Part shown: positions 8,422-17,134 of the stretch, piece after piece
Position numbering within the stretch: the stretch's first letter is position 1
How the letters are laid out: each line of letters opens with the position of its first letter
DNA from: Hungatella sp. UBA3048
GTDB taxonomy: Bacteria > Bacillota > Clostridia > Lachnospirales > Lachnospiraceae
NCBI GenBank assembly: GCA_002367105.1
Contig: DFCS01000038.1
Location: 62,001 to 126,000 of the forward strand
DNA: 64,000 nt
Reading direction: 5' to 3'
The notes under the pieces: generated by a model
The model's input: only the letters and a program-made list of their open reading frames with translations
The model's database searches: none
What the model was told of the DNA's origin: nothing
Translations under genes and position numbers: made by a program

Positions 8422-9483
8422 ATGAAAAAAACAGCAGCGATTATTTTGGCAGCAGCAATGGCAATGGGGTTAACAGCCTGCAGCGGATTTGACGATGAAA
8501 AGCCGGCAGAAACCACGACAGCAGCAGGTACGGCAGAGACAACAACAGGCGGGACCCAGACAGAAGCAGGGGCAAAGGGTGTCGTTTATGGAATCTACAA
8601 AGCCGGGGATCAGACATGGTTCATTGACGAAGGGGCAGCAGCACAGAAGGCAGTGGAAGAAAAGGGTGATGAATTTATCTATGTGGATGCAAAAATGAAT
8701 CCGGAAGAATACTTAAAGGCTATTGACAATGCCATTGCAAATAAGGCAAAGGGAATCGTTACCTGTATCCCGGACCAGACCATGTCCCAGGCTGTGGTTG
8801 ATAAATGCAAGGAAGCCGGCATCCCAATTGTATCGGCCGATGATGCACTCCAGACGGAGGCAGGAGAAAAGATCGCTCCATGGGTGGGCATTAATGCTTA
8901 CGTAATCGGACAGGCCAACGGCCAGTGGCTGGCGGATTATGCCAATAAAAATAATCTGGCAGAAGATCCGGAATGTGGGTTGATGATACTGACCATGGAT
9001 ACAGTTTCCTCCTGTGTTCCCAGGGCTGAAGGAGAATTAGACAAGTTTACGGAAGCTTGCCCTGATTTTCCGAAAGAGCGGATTTACAAAGCCGATCATG
9101 ACGGGACTACGGATAAGGGAAATGTAGCTGCTACATCAGTCATCACCGCCCATCCGGAAATCAAGAAGTGGTTGGTGACGGGAGCCAATGAGGAAGGTAC
9201 GATCGGTGCAGTCCGTGCCTTGGAAAGTGCAGGCTTAGATGCCGATGCTATTGCAGTAGGCCTTGGAGCTTATATGGCAAAGGATGAGTGGAACAATAAG
9301 GGCGCCGACGGAACCTGTATGAAGGCAGCAGCTTATTTCTCCTCTGATTCGGTAGGAGCAGGCTCAGTCAATGTTTTATACGATGTGATCAGCGGAAAAG
9401 AGGTTCCAATTGAGACAGCCGTAGATGCGGTGATCGTTACCCCCGAAAATTATAAGGAAGTGATGGGGAAAGCAGCGGAATAA
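8422..9483 (+). CDS. sugar-binding lipoprotein of ABC importer, AraF-like
   Basis: A 353-residue lipoprotein, the extracellular sugar receptor of the importer. Seen: a signal peptide with lipobox LTAC (Cys about residue 20), a Thr-rich linker, then a periplasmic-binding-protein type 1 fold. From memory of E. coli AraF the similarity is marked: HPEIKKWLVTGANEEGTIGAVRA corresponds to the AraF stretch HPEVKHWLIVGMND, in parts at most, and the end VDAVIVTPENYKE resembles TDVVLITRDNFKE. This suggests L-arabinose or a similar pentose/galactose ligand, which is inference. AGGAGG precedes the ATG at 8422. A single AGAGCAA lies at 8390-8396. A terminator follows the gene. Confidence 0.88.
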   Translation: MKKTAAIILAAAMAMGLTACSGFDDEKPAETTTAAGTAETTTGGTQTEAGAKGVVYGIYKAGDQTWFIDEGAAAQKAVEEKGDEFIYVDAKMNPEEYLKAIDNAIANKAKGIVTCIPDQTMSQAVVDKCKEAGIPIVSADDALQTEAGEKIAPWVGINAYVIGQANGQWLADYANKNNLAEDPECGLMILTMDTVSSCVPRAEGELDKFTEACPDFPKERIYKADHDGTTDKGNVAATSVITAHPEIKKWLVTGANEEGTIGAVRALESAGLDADAIAVGLGAYMAKDEWNNKGADGTCMKAAAYFSSDSVGAGSVNVLYDVISGKEVPIETAVDAVIVTPENYKEVMGKAAE

Positions 9484-9501
9484 ACCGATTGCCCGGTGAT
9501 G

Positions 9502-9539
9502 AAAAAAAGCAGCCTCTGCAATGCAGGGGCGCTTTTTTC
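9502..9539. terminator. bidirectional terminator between ABC operon and araC-type gene
   Basis: AAAAAAGC-A-GCCTCTGCA pairs with TGCAGGGGC-GCTTTTTT with one bulged A and one G-T pair. The T tract at 9533-9538 serves the plus strand and the A tract at 9502-9508 serves the minus strand. Confidence 0.8.
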
Positions 9540-10386
9540 AGTTCCTGATAGAAAAACGGTATTCGGAAGGCGTGATTCCCGTCACTTTTTTAAATGTGGT
9601 GCAAAAGCTGCTTTCACTGGTAAAGCCTGTGCTGAAACAGATATCCTTGATGGAGATGTCCAGGGACTTTAAAAGGAACTTGGCATTGTTGACCCTGGCA
9701 GCGATCACATACTCGTGAGGCGAAAATCCGGATTCCTTTTTAAACAGCCGGCTGAAATAAAAGGGGCTTAAGGAAGCCTGATCCGCCAGATCCTTCAGGG
9801 TAAGGGGATCGGTCAGATGTTCGTTGATGTAGGCAATGGTGTCCTCAATGATGCTGGAAGAGACGTTTTCTGAGCGCTCAAAGTCCCTGTTAACCAAAAG
9901 TTCCGTTAATATATTAACAATGTAATTGTTCAGCCAGGCTTCTTTGACGGAAATACACTCCCGAAACTGCAGATAAATTTTATGCAGATATTTTTCCAGA
10001 CGGTAGGTATCCCTCAGGGTAATGACCGGAGGGCCACCATCCAGGATTGCATCATAATATCCTGCCGCACCTATGCCGTCAAAATGGAGCCATTCCGCTT
10101 CCCAGCCCGTTGTCGTCCAGTAGGCGTGAGGCTCAAAGCAGTTTAGAATCACTACCTGTCCTTCGCCTGCATGAAAGACTCGTCCGCCTGTTTCAACCTG
10201 GCATTCTCCTCTCCGGATGAACATGATGAGAAAGCTGTCATAGGAATTTCGATGAAGGGAATATCCGGGTTCGTACCGGAAAAGTCCCATGTTGATGGGA
10301 TATAAGAAAATTCTTTTTGCCAGGGCACTGGGCGTATAAACATAATAATCCGACCCTGAGATGACCCCGCGTTCTGTAGACAGCAT
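9538..10386 (-). CDS. AraC-family transcription regulator (cupin sensor)
   Basis: A 282-residue AraC-type regulator. Seen: an N-terminal cupin-like sugar-sensing domain (YEPGYSLHRNSYDSFLIMFI and a following EGQVVILNCFEPHAY) and a C-terminal double helix-turn-helix of about 100 residues with LTLKDLADQASLSPFYFSRL and the signature ISIKDICFSTGFTSESSFCT. The longer open frame starts at 10500, but AGGAGG lies 8 bases before the ATG at 10386 (MLSTERG), which is chosen. It is divergent from the DUF5107 gene, and the space between holds copy 3 of the 21-base direct-repeat site. It is the obvious candidate to bind all three copies and activate the sugar importer and the DUF5107 gene. The ligand is unknown. 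Confidence 0.9.
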   Translation of the reverse strand: MLSTERGVISGSDYYVYTPSALAKRIFLYPINMGLFRYEPGYSLHRNSYDSFLIMFIRRGECQVETGGRVFHAGEGQVVILNCFEPHAYWTTTGWEAEWLHFDGIGAAGYYDAILDGGPPVITLRDTYRLEKYLHKIYLQFRECISVKEAWLNNYIVNILTELLVNRDFERSENVSSSIIEDTIAYINEHLTDPLTLKDLADQASLSPFYFSRLFKKESGFSPHEYVIAARVNNAKFLLKSLDISIKDICFSTGFTSESSFCTTFKKVTGITPSEYRFSIRN

Positions 10387-10452
10387 ATATGGGCCCTCCT
10401 TTCTTTTTATATAACCATTATAGAAAATAAACAGTAATTCGTCAATTGAATT

Positions 10453-10518
10453 AGAGCAATTTTTATAAACTAGTAAGCAACTAAAGCTAATGAAAACCAT
10501 GGTAAAAGATTATATAGT
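10453..10518 (+). promoter_or_regulatory. direct-repeat operator, copy 3, and -10 of the DUF5107 gene
   Basis: AGAGCAA at 10453-10459 and TAAGCAA at 10474-10480 are 21 bases apart. A TATAGT at 10513-10518 lies 32 bases after the proximal half-site, nearly as at copy 2 (31). No good -35 is present. The spacer starts with the same TTTTT run as the other copies. The position suggests activation of the DUF5107 gene and perhaps autoregulation of the divergent araC-type gene. Confidence 0.58.
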
Positions 10519-10548
10519 ATAGGCAAGAACTTAAAAGGAGGTCTAAGA

Positions 10549-13500
10549 ATGGAAGCAGTAAAAATATGGGAGGAGTCCATCGTCATACCCACTTATGAGG
10601 TGGGGGAAGCAGATAAAAACCCGATGTTTCTGGAAAGCCGTGTTTATCAGGGAAGCTCGGGAAAAATTTACCCTTATCCTACTATTGAGAAGATCCATGA
10701 TACCAGGACGGACAAAGCCTATCAGGCAGTCTGGCTGGAAAATAAATATTTAAAGGTAATGATACTCCCGGAGCTTGGGGGAAGAATCCAGCGGGCCTTT
10801 GACAAAACGAATCACTATGATTTCGTCTATTACAACCACGTCATAAAGCCCGCTCTGGTAGGGCTCTGCGGACCCTGGATCAGCGGCGGGATTGAATTTA
10901 ACTGGCCCCAGCACCACCGGCCCACCACCTATTCCCCTGTAGACTATATGCTGGTAGAACATGAGGATGGTTCTAAAACCTGCCGGATCTGCGATGTGGA
11001 CCAGATGTACGGAACCAAGGGGGAGGCCAGCTTCACCCTGCATCCAGGAAAGGCCTATATTGAGATAAAGGGTCAGCTTTATAACCCCACGCCAATGCCC
11101 CAGACCTTTTTATGGTGGGCAAACCCGGCGGTTCCGGTCAATGATTACACTCAGTCCATCTTCCCGCCGGATGTCCATGCCGTTATGGATCACGGAAAAA
11201 GAGATGTATCCCGTTTCCCCATTGCCACAGGTGTCTATTATAAGCATGATTACAGTGAAGGCATTGATATTTCCCGTTATAAAAATATTCCGGTACCTAC
11301 CTCTTACATGGCTGAAAAGAGTGAGTTTAACTTTGTCGGCGGCTATGATTACCAGGTGGGGGCGGGAATCCTTCATGTGGCAGACCATCACATTTCACCA
11401 GGAAAGAAGCAGTGGACCTGGGGCTGCGGGGATTTCGGAAAGGCCTGGGACCGGAATTTAACCGATGAGGACGGTCCTTATATTGAGCTGATGACCGGTG
11501 TTTACACTGATAATCAGCCGGATTTCACCTGGTTAAAGCCAATGGAGGAAAAAACCTTCACCCAGTATTTCATGCCTTATAAGGCCGTTGGCCCTGTGAA
11601 AAACGCCTCCATTCATGCCGTCATAAACCTGGAGATAAGGGAACATGAGATCCATATTGCTGCATACGGAACCCAGGAGTATCCTGATGCGAGGATTCTG
11701 CTGACTTACGGCAAGGATACGCTTCTTGATGAAACAACTCTTCTTTCTCCGGTCCATACTTATGAAAAGACACTGCATACCGGCGTGGAGGATGAGACAA
11801 GGCTGACTCTTAAAGTAATTTCCGGCGAAAGGGAGCTGGTTTCCTATACCCCCTTAAAGAAGGAGGTTCCAAAGCTTCCAAGCCCTGCAAAAGCGGCCGA
11901 TGATCCGGAAAAGATTATGACAAATGAAGAGTTGTATCTTACCGGGCTTCATATCGAGCAGTACCGCCATGCGACTTACAGACCGGATCCTTATTACATA
12001 GAAGGCTTAAAAAGGGATCCTGAAGATATCCGCATCAATAATGCCTACGGTTCCCTGCTCATGCGCAGAGGCTGTTTTGAGGAGGCAGAGGAGCATTTTA
12101 AAAAGGCGTTAAAAAGGGCTGTGCGGAAAAATCCCAACCCTTATGACTCTGAACCTTATTACAATCTGGGCCTGGCGCTTTTGTATCAGGGAAAGATTGA
12201 GGAAGCCTTTGATGCCTTTTATAAGGCTACGTGGTCAGGTGAGCAGCAGGAAATGGGCTTTTATTATCTTTCCTGCATCGAATCCATGAGAGGAAATTAT
12301 GAAAGTGCTTTGGAATTTGTGGAAAAGGGACTGGTGAGAAATTCACATAATGTAAAGGCCAGAGCCTTAAACGTCTACCTCTTGCGCAGGCTCGGCAGGA
12401 CGGCAGAAGCCAGAGCTCTCATTGAGGAGAATTTGAAGGTGGACTCCTTTGACTATATATCCCGTTTGGAAGCAGCATATCTGGAGCCAGGACGTCAGGA
12501 GGAAATCAGGCGGGAGATAAGCCGGTTGACCAGAGGCTTTCATGAAAACTATTTAATGGCAGCCAGACATTATGCGGAATTAGGTGCATACGAAGCCGCC
12601 GTCCAGACCCTGGAACAGTGTTCGGGGAAATGGCCCATGCTCTATTACTATAAAGCCTACTATCTGAAGCTTATGGGAAAGGACGGATCAGAAGCTTTAA
12701 AAGAGGCTTTAAAGCAGGCGGAGGGGTGCAGCACGGATTACTGTTTCCCTAATAAGCTGGAGGACATCCCAGTACTTAAGTTTGCGGCGGAAAAGAATCC
12801 GGAAGGAGCCAACGCCAATTATTATCTGGGAAATTTATATTATGATAAGCTTCAGTACCGTACTGCCCTTTCTTATTGGGAGCAGTCTGCCCGGTTAAAT
12901 CCCCGGTTCCCAACTGTGTGGAGAAATTTATCTCTGGCTTATTATAACAAGGAAAAGGACAGGGAAAGGGCAAGAGAGGCCATGGAAAAGGCATATGGCC
13001 TGAACCCAGCCGATGCAAGGATCTTTTTGGAATTGGATCAGCTTTACAAAAAGCTGGAAATGCCTGCAGCAGAACGTCTGGAAAACTATGAAGCTGCTAG
13101 AGATGTATTTATGAAGCGTGACGATCTGATGATTGAATATGCAACGCTTTTAAACCTTTTGGGACGTTACGGTGAGGCTTATGAATTCATTATGAGCTAT
13201 AAATTCCATCCCTGGGAAGGCGGGGAAGGAAAGGTAACTGCCCAGTATGTAGTCTCCCTTGTGGAGCTGGCAAGGCAGGCAATGGATGCAAAGGAATGGG
13301 GCAGGGCGGAAGAATGCCTGACAAAGGCCCTGAAATATCCGGAGAATCTGGGAGAAGGAAAGTTAGAAGGAACAAAGGACAATCATATCAATTATTATCT
13401 GGGCGTGGTCATGGAGAATCTGGGTAAGACTGAAGCAGCCAGAGCCTGTTATGAAGCGGCCAGTATAGGAACGGATGAACCGGCAGGCATGATGTATTAC

Positions 13501-13836
13501 AATGACCAGCCTGCGGATATGATTTATTACCAGGGGCTGGCTAAGGAAAAGCTTAAAAAACCGGTAGAGGCCAGGTCCAGGTTCTATAAGCTGCTGGATT
13601 ACGGAGAACAGCATATGTTCGATAACATGAAGATCGAATATTTCGCCGTATCCCTGCCCGATTTCCTGATCTATGAAGACGACCTGGATAAGAAAAACAA
13701 AGCCCACTGCAACTACCTTATAGGACTTGGAAAAATGGGACTTGGGGATATAAAGGGGGCGAAGGCGGCTTTCATGGAGACCATACGGCTGGATAACGCT
13801 CATTTAAATGCAATCAGGTATTTGAATATGATATAA
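10549..13836 (+). CDS. DUF5107 domain protein with C-terminal TPR repeats
   Basis: A 1095-residue protein with no signal peptide or membrane segment, so probably cytoplasmic. Seen: residues 1 to about 430 form a DUF5107-type beta-rich domain with LPELGGRIQRAFDKTNHYDF, ISGGIEFNWPQHHRPTT and GDFGKAWDRN...GPYIELMTGVYTDNQPDF, rich in conserved acidic residues and His, as in carbohydrate-active folds related to galactose mutarotases. Residues from about 440 to the end carry many TPR-like units (for example EPYYNLGLALLYQGKIEEAF and ANYYLGNLYYDKLQYRTA). AAGGAGGT precedes the ATG. The shared operator suggests it acts on the compound brought in by the ABC importer. Glycosidase or sugar-binding activity is inference; the enzyme function is not known to me. 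Confidence 0.85.
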   Translation: MEAVKIWEESIVIPTYEVGEADKNPMFLESRVYQGSSGKIYPYPTIEKIHDTRTDKAYQAVWLENKYLKVMILPELGGRIQRAFDKTNHYDFVYYNHVIKPALVGLCGPWISGGIEFNWPQHHRPTTYSPVDYMLVEHEDGSKTCRICDVDQMYGTKGEASFTLHPGKAYIEIKGQLYNPTPMPQTFLWWANPAVPVNDYTQSIFPPDVHAVMDHGKRDVSRFPIATGVYYKHDYSEGIDISRYKNIPVPTSYMAEKSEFNFVGGYDYQVGAGILHVADHHISPGKKQWTWGCGDFGKAWDRNLTDEDGPYIELMTGVYTDNQPDFTWLKPMEEKTFTQYFMPYKAVGPVKNASIHAVINLEIREHEIHIAAYGTQEYPDARILLTYGKDTLLDETTLLSPVHTYEKTLHTGVEDETRLTLKVISGERELVSYTPLKKEVPKLPSPAKAADDPEKIMTNEELYLTGLHIEQYRHATYRPDPYYIEGLKRDPEDIRINNAYGSLLMRRGCFEEAEEHFKKALKRAVRKNPNPYDSEPYYNLGLALLYQGKIEEAFDAFYKATWSGEQQEMGFYYLSCIESMRGNYESALEFVEKGLVRNSHNVKARALNVYLLRRLGRTAEARALIEENLKVDSFDYISRLEAAYLEPGRQEEIRREISRLTRGFHENYLMAARHYAELGAYEAAVQTLEQCSGKWPMLYYYKAYYLKLMGKDGSEALKEALKQAEGCSTDYCFPNKLEDIPVLKFAAEKNPEGANANYYLGNLYYDKLQYRTALSYWEQSARLNPRFPTVWRNLSLAYYNKEKDRERAREAMEKAYGLNPADARIFLELDQLYKKLEMPAAERLENYEAARDVFMKRDDLMIEYATLLNLLGRYGEAYEFIMSYKFHPWEGGEGKVTAQYVVSLVELARQAMDAKEWGRAEECLTKALKYPENLGEGKLEGTKDNHINYYLGVVMENLGKTEAARACYEAASIGTDEPAGMMYYNDQPADMIYYQGLAKEKLKKPVEARSRFYKLLDYGEQHMFDNMKIEYFAVSLPDFLIYEDDLDKKNKAHCNYLIGLGKMGLGDIKGAKAAFMETIRLDNAHLNAIRYLNMI

Positions 13837-13860
13837 AATGGAGATAGAAAAGCAATGGGA

Positions 13861-13897
13861 GGAAGGGATGTTTTTATAACATCCCTTCCTTCCTCTT
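13861..13897 (+). terminator. rho-independent terminator after DUF5107 gene
   Basis: GGAAGGGATGTT at 13861-13872 pairs perfectly with AACATCCCTTCC at 13878-13889 over a 5-base loop and is followed by a T-rich stretch (TTCCTCTTTCTT). Confidence 0.85.
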
Positions 13898-13952
13898 TCT
13901 TATATTTTCTGGTTTTTAAGTTCCTCAATGGCTATAACGCCCCGTCCTCTTA

Positions 13953-14180
13953 TTTACAATTTACTAAATTATGATATAATGGGAATACTTCACAAAGAAT
14001 AAGCCTCATAAAATGAGGAGACCCCGATTGGCAGGCAATCGGGGCAATTATGAAAAATCTATGTGCAATTTGACGATTAAATCAATTTGACTCATATATT
14101 TTCTATGTATTTAGTATAAAAAATATATATGAACGGAATATGAACGACCTGTAAACACATTATGAAAAAAGGAGGAAAGT
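13953..14180 (+). promoter_or_regulatory. promoter and long structured 5' leader of the pyrophosphatase gene
   Basis: TTTACA at 13953-13958 and TATAAT at 13975-13980 are 16 bases apart, giving a start near 13986 and a leader of about 195 nt. The leader holds two perfect hairpins, CCTCAT/ATGAGG (14004-14018) and CCCCGATTG/CAATCGGGG (14022-14044), and then an AT-rich stretch to the AAGGAGG site. Neither hairpin has a T tract, so they are not simple terminators. I do not recognise a known riboswitch. Confidence 0.6.
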
Positions 14181-15851
14181 ATGGGAGAAAATTATAAGAA
14201 CAGAAAGACTATCGTAATAGGCCATAAAAATCCAGATACAGATTCCATCTGTTCTGCCATCTGTTATGCAAATTTAAAAAGAAAGCTGACCGGAGAAGAA
14301 TATCAGCCAGGTAGGGCTGGTCACGTCAACGAGGAGACACAATTCGTGCTCCATTATTTTGAAGTGGAAGCGCCGGAGCTTGTGGAAAATGTGAAGACAC
14401 AGGTTCGTGATATCGATATTCGTAAAACAAAGGGTGTAAAGAAAAACCTGTCCTTAAAAAAGGCCTGGAAACAGATGCAGGAAGCAAATGTAGTCACCAT
14501 CCCGACGGTAACCGAGGATGGGATGCTGGAAGGGCTGATTACGGTAGGTGATATTGCAAAGTCCTATATGAACGTATATGACAGCAGCATTTTATCAAAG
14601 GCAAATACTCAGTATGAAAATATTGTGGAAACCTTAGAAGGGGCCATGGTAGTTGGTGGAAAGAGCGAATATTTCAATCATGGCAAGGTCCTTATAGCAG
14701 CGGCCAATCCTGATATGATGGAATATTACATTTCCAAAGGCGACTTGGTGATCCTGGGGAACCGTTATGAATCCCAGTTATGCGCGATTGAGATGGAAGC
14801 GGCCTGCATCATTGTATGCGAAGGTGCAGCGGTATCCATGACGATCAAAAAGCTGGCTCAGGAGCGTGGCTGTACGGTCGTTACCACTCCTTACGACACA
14901 TATACGGCAGCCCGTCTGGTAAATCAGAGCATTCCTATCAGCTATTTCATGACTACCGAAGGGTTGATTTCCTTTGAAGAAGACGATTATATTGATGAGA
15001 TAAAAGATGTCATGGCAAGTAAGCGCCACCGGGACTTCCCGATTCTTGATAAGGATGGAAAATACATGGGAATGATTTCCCGCCGGAATTTACTTGGTGC
15101 AAAAGGCAAACGCCTGATCCTGGTGGACCATAATGAGAAAACCCAGGCGGTAGAGGGCATGGAAAGTGCGGAAATCCTGGAGATCATCGATCATCACAGA
15201 CTCGGCACTGTAGAAACCATTTCCCCTGTTTTTTTCCGTAACCAGCCGGTAGGCTGTACTGCTACCATCGTGTATCAGATGTATATGGAAAATAACATAG
15301 AGATTGAACCGAAGATTGCGGGCCTTCTGTGCAGCGCCATAATCTCGGATACTCTTTTATTCCGTTCCCCTACCTGTACAGAGTCTGATAAAAAGGCAGC
15401 TCTTGTCCTTGCGGATATCGCAGGGATCCAGGTGGAGAAATACGCTTCCTCCATGTTTGCGGCAGGAAGTAACCTAAAGGGAAAGACGGATGGGGAGATC
15501 TTTTATCAGGATTTCAAAAAATTCACGCTTGGCAAGGTGTCCTTTGGAGTCGGACAGATCAGCTCCTTAAACGCCAGCGAGCTGGAGGAACTGAAGGACC
15601 GTATGCCTCCTTACATGAAAAAAGCAAGAAAAGAGCATGGTGTAGACATGATGTTTTTCATGCTTACCAACATTCTGACGGAATCTACGGTACTGTTATG
15701 TGAGGGTCAGGGAGCAAAGCAGATGGTTCTCGGAGCTTTCCGCGCAGAGGAAGAGGAAGGGACGGCAGAAGACCATATCGTAAGTCTTCCAGGCGTGGTA
15801 TCCAGAAAGAAGCAGCTGATTCCTGGCATTATGCTGGCGGTTCAGGAATAG
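14181..15851 (+). CDS. ppaC: manganese-dependent inorganic pyrophosphatase with CBS and DRTGG domains
   Basis: A 556-residue family II (DHH-type) inorganic pyrophosphatase that hydrolyses PPi to phosphate. Seen: N-terminal GHKNPDTDSICSA (about residues 14-26), then an inserted regulatory block with a CBS motif (NVVTIPTVTEDGMLEGLI), a DRTGG-like domain and a second CBS motif (HRDFPILDKDGKYMGMI), then the rest of the DHH domain with LVDHNE, EIIDHHRLG and SAIISDTLLFRSPT, and the DHHA2 domain. CBS-containing enzymes of this family are controlled by adenine nucleotides, so activity probably tracks energy state. The ATG at 14181 follows AAGGAGG. The gene has a long leader with hairpins; a flavin reductase gene follows at 13 bases. 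Confidence 0.93.
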   Translation: MGENYKNRKTIVIGHKNPDTDSICSAICYANLKRKLTGEEYQPGRAGHVNEETQFVLHYFEVEAPELVENVKTQVRDIDIRKTKGVKKNLSLKKAWKQMQEANVVTIPTVTEDGMLEGLITVGDIAKSYMNVYDSSILSKANTQYENIVETLEGAMVVGGKSEYFNHGKVLIAAANPDMMEYYISKGDLVILGNRYESQLCAIEMEAACIIVCEGAAVSMTIKKLAQERGCTVVTTPYDTYTAARLVNQSIPISYFMTTEGLISFEEDDYIDEIKDVMASKRHRDFPILDKDGKYMGMISRRNLLGAKGKRLILVDHNEKTQAVEGMESAEILEIIDHHRLGTVETISPVFFRNQPVGCTATIVYQMYMENNIEIEPKIAGLLCSAIISDTLLFRSPTCTESDKKAALVLADIAGIQVEKYASSMFAAGSNLKGKTDGEIFYQDFKKFTLGKVSFGVGQISSLNASELEELKDRMPPYMKKARKEHGVDMMFFMLTNILTESTVLLCEGQGAKQMVLGAFRAEEEEGTAEDHIVSLPGVVSRKKQLIPGIMLAVQE

Positions 15852-15864
15852 GAGGCTGTCGTCA

Positions 15865-16521
15865 ATGAAGAAGAAAGAAAACAATGAATACAGAAAAGCA
15901 AATGAAAATATAAAGACCGTAAAAAACAGCAGGGTTTCCTGGAAGCCTGGAAATATGCTTTACCCGGTTCCAGCGGTGATGGTGAGCTGCCAAAGGGAAG
16001 GGGAAAAACCCAATATCATTACCGTGGCATGGGCAGGAACCATATGCTCCACCCCGGCCATGCTGTCCATATCCATCCGCCCGGAACGGCATTCCTATAA
16101 AATCATAAAAGAAACCAGAGAGTTTGTGGTAAATCTGGTGACAAAGGATCTGGTGCGGGCTACCGATTACTGCGGGGTGAAGTCCGGCAGGGAGGTGGAT
16201 AAATTTGCAGAAATGAGGCTGACGCCTTGTTCCCTGGAACATGTAAAAGCACCCGGAATAGAGGAAAGTCCGGTGAATTTAGCCTGCAGAGTTGTAGAGA
16301 TCAAGCCTCTGGGAAGCCATGACCTGTTTTTGGCTGAGGTGGTCGGCGTGACTGTAAGCAGCCGGTTCATGGACGAAAAAGGGAAATTCCACCTTAATGA
16401 TGCAGGGCTTATATCCTATTCTCATGGGGAATATTTTGAACTGGGGAAAAAGCTTGGAAGTTTCGGCTATTCTGTGAAAAAGTCAGGAAAAAAGCCGTCG
16501 GGCAGGAGGAAAAACAAATGA
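15865..16521 (+). CDS. flavin reductase family protein (FMN-binding split barrel)
   Basis: A 218-residue protein of the flavin reductase/DIM6-NTAB family with an FMN-binding split-barrel fold. Seen: YPVPAVMVSCQ, NIITVAWAGTICSTPAMLSI, SIRPERHSYKIIKETREFVV and NLVTKDLV, the typical order of FMN-contacting segments, and a Lys/Arg-rich tail (about residues 205-218). The exact reaction is not clear: members reduce free flavin or other small molecules. AGGAGG lies about 10 bases before the ATG. The stop overlaps the next start (ATGA), so it is coupled to the shikimate-kinase-like gene and probably co-transcribed with the pyrophosphatase gene. Confidence 0.86.
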   Translation: MKKKENNEYRKANENIKTVKNSRVSWKPGNMLYPVPAVMVSCQREGEKPNIITVAWAGTICSTPAMLSISIRPERHSYKIIKETREFVVNLVTKDLVRATDYCGVKSGREVDKFAEMRLTPCSLEHVKAPGIEESPVNLACRVVEIKPLGSHDLFLAEVVGVTVSSRFMDEKGKFHLNDAGLISYSHGEYFELGKKLGSFGYSVKKSGKKPSGRRKNK

Positions 16522-17045
16522 CGAGTAAGCTTAATAACATTACGCTGATCGGTATGCCGGCTTCCGGTAAAAGCACAGTAGGCGTTTTGCTGGCAAAGCG
16601 CCTTGGATATTCTTTTGTGGATGTGGACATTGTAATCCAGGAGCAGGAAGGCCGCCTTTTAAAGGAAATTATTGAAAAAGAGGGTCAGGATGGCTTCCTG
16701 GCTGTGGAAAACAGGATCAATGCCGGCCTTAATGTCCGCCATAGCGTCATTGCCCCGGGAGGAAGCGTGATCTATGGAAAAGAAGCTATGGAGCATTTAA
16801 AAGAGATCAGTACAGTGGTTTATTTAAAGCTTAGCTATGAAAGCGTGGAAGAACGGCTGGGTAATCTGGTAGACCGTGGAGTAGTCTTAAAGGACGGTAT
16901 GACCTTAAAAGACTTATATGAGGAACGGGTGCCTTATTATGAAAAATATGCCGACATAACCATTGATGAAAACGGCCTTGATGCAGGAAAGACGGTAGAC
17001 AGGCTAAGAGCCATTATGGAGGAAAGGTTCGGCCTGACTACATAA
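16518..17045 (+). CDS. shikimate kinase-like P-loop kinase
   Basis: A 175-residue P-loop kinase of the shikimate kinase/AroK family. Seen: Walker A GMPASGKSTVG (residues 12-22), DVDIVIQEQEGR with the acidic substrate site, APGGSVIYG at the place of the family GGG motif, and an arginine-rich lid region LVDRGVVL with a later RVPYYEKYADI. If it is a true shikimate kinase it phosphorylates shikimate in aromatic amino-acid synthesis. The GGG motif is PGGS here and no other aro gene is near, so a different substrate in the same fold is possible. The start overlaps the preceding gene by 4 bases. A terminator follows at 17090. Confidence 0.75.
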   Translation: MTSKLNNITLIGMPASGKSTVGVLLAKRLGYSFVDVDIVIQEQEGRLLKEIIEKEGQDGFLAVENRINAGLNVRHSVIAPGGSVIYGKEAMEHLKEISTVVYLKLSYESVEERLGNLVDRGVVLKDGMTLKDLYEERVPYYEKYADITIDENGLDAGKTVDRLRAIMEERFGLTT

Positions 17046-17089
17046 TGGCCGGTATTTAACCGACCTGAATTTTTACGTAAAATTTAAAA

Positions 17090-17134
17090 GGTGTCTCAAA
17101 AGTCTAATTTCGACTTTTGGACACCTTTTTTATT
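17090..17134 (+). terminator. rho-independent terminator
   Basis: GGTGTC-T-CAAAAGTC pairs with GACTTTTG-GACACC (14 pairs, one bulge) and TTTTTTATTTT follows. It ends the pyrophosphatase-flavin reductase-kinase unit and lies against the convergent chemoreceptor gene. Confidence 0.85.
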
